This document shows, piece after piece, positions 63,923 to 64,000 of a DNA stretch of 64,000 nt (its first letter is position 1; every line of letters begins with the position of its first letter). A model generated the notes under the pieces. The model did no database searches, had not been told where the DNA came from, and worked only from the letters and a program-made list of their open reading frames with translations. The stretch spans positions 48,479 through 112,478 of the forward strand of contig JARLJQ010000017.1 in the NCBI GenBank assembly GCA_031291115.1, read 5' to 3'. The translations under genes and the position numbers were made by a program. The stretch is from Legionella sp. (lineage in GTDB: Bacteria > Pseudomonadota > Gammaproteobacteria > Legionellales > Legionellaceae).

Positions 63923-64000
63923 CGCGCGAAGCTAAGGGCCCTGGCCGTCCTGCGTCCGTCAATGTTTGCTCTGAACGAGCAAAGCATTTGCCTCCCACAA

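Overview
The window looks like chromosomal DNA from a Legionella species other than L. pneumophila. The main reasons are six tandem copies of the Legionella major outer membrane protein (mature N-terminus [16 protein letters not shown]), an LbtU-type siderophore porin, several large orphan proteins with the look of Dot/Icm effectors, and low-GC DNA carrying ordinary gammaproteobacterial housekeeping genes (fumC, ihfB, dcd, pyrC, rnt, rapA, psd, parC). I see no Dot/Icm machinery, insertion sequence, prophage or CRISPR array.

Layout. 1-7.2 kb: the 3' end of fumC, poxB, a small lipoprotein, a cystathionine beta-synthase-like enzyme, an orphan gene preceded by a good PmrA-type box, a DOT1-like methyltransferase, ihfB and dcd. 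7.5-12.2 kb: two paralogous secreted proteins, each with eight Asp-box-like repeats, on either side of a small outer-membrane beta-barrel gene. 12.2-14.3 kb: a slipin/NfeD membrane-protease pair. 14.3-14.8 kb: a cluster of short inverted repeats. 14.8-24.5 kb: an envelope block with an LbtU-like porin, six MOMP paralogues and a MotY-like OmpA protein, all on the minus strand. 24.6-41.9 kb: mostly housekeeping genes (pyrC-rnt, DUF167, cfa, rapA, GNAT, GST, thiolase, GDPD, Sua5, tRNA-Leu, psd), with orphan and effector-like genes between them and the tail of a dead ornithine cyclodeaminase gene. 42-50.7 kb: three large orphan proteins (879, 817 and 797 aa) and a DUF2520 dehydrogenase-like gene. 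50.8-56.8 kb: a complete RND tripartite efflux operon. 57-64 kb: an orphan protein with an NLS-like motif, parC, and a large repetitive inverse-autotransporter-like surface protein whose 5' end looks broken.

How the parts may work together. The MOMP array, LbtU-like porin, beta-propeller locus, RND pump, MotY-like protein and repeat adhesin are envelope functions. Four MOMP genes share the same promoter layout, TTGACT-like -35, 17-18 bp, AATACT/GATACT -10, so the array is probably expressed gene by gene. The most interesting inference is a lipid-signalling effector neighbourhood. The 879-aa protein has a D-x-H-x-x-N motif like that of phosphoinositide kinases, and the 797-aa protein has the C-K-S-G-N-E-R form of the CX5R motif found in SopB/SidF-type phosphoinositide phosphatases. 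They lie about 3.7 kb apart on the same strand. This rests on motifs and recalled family traits and was not confirmed by any search.
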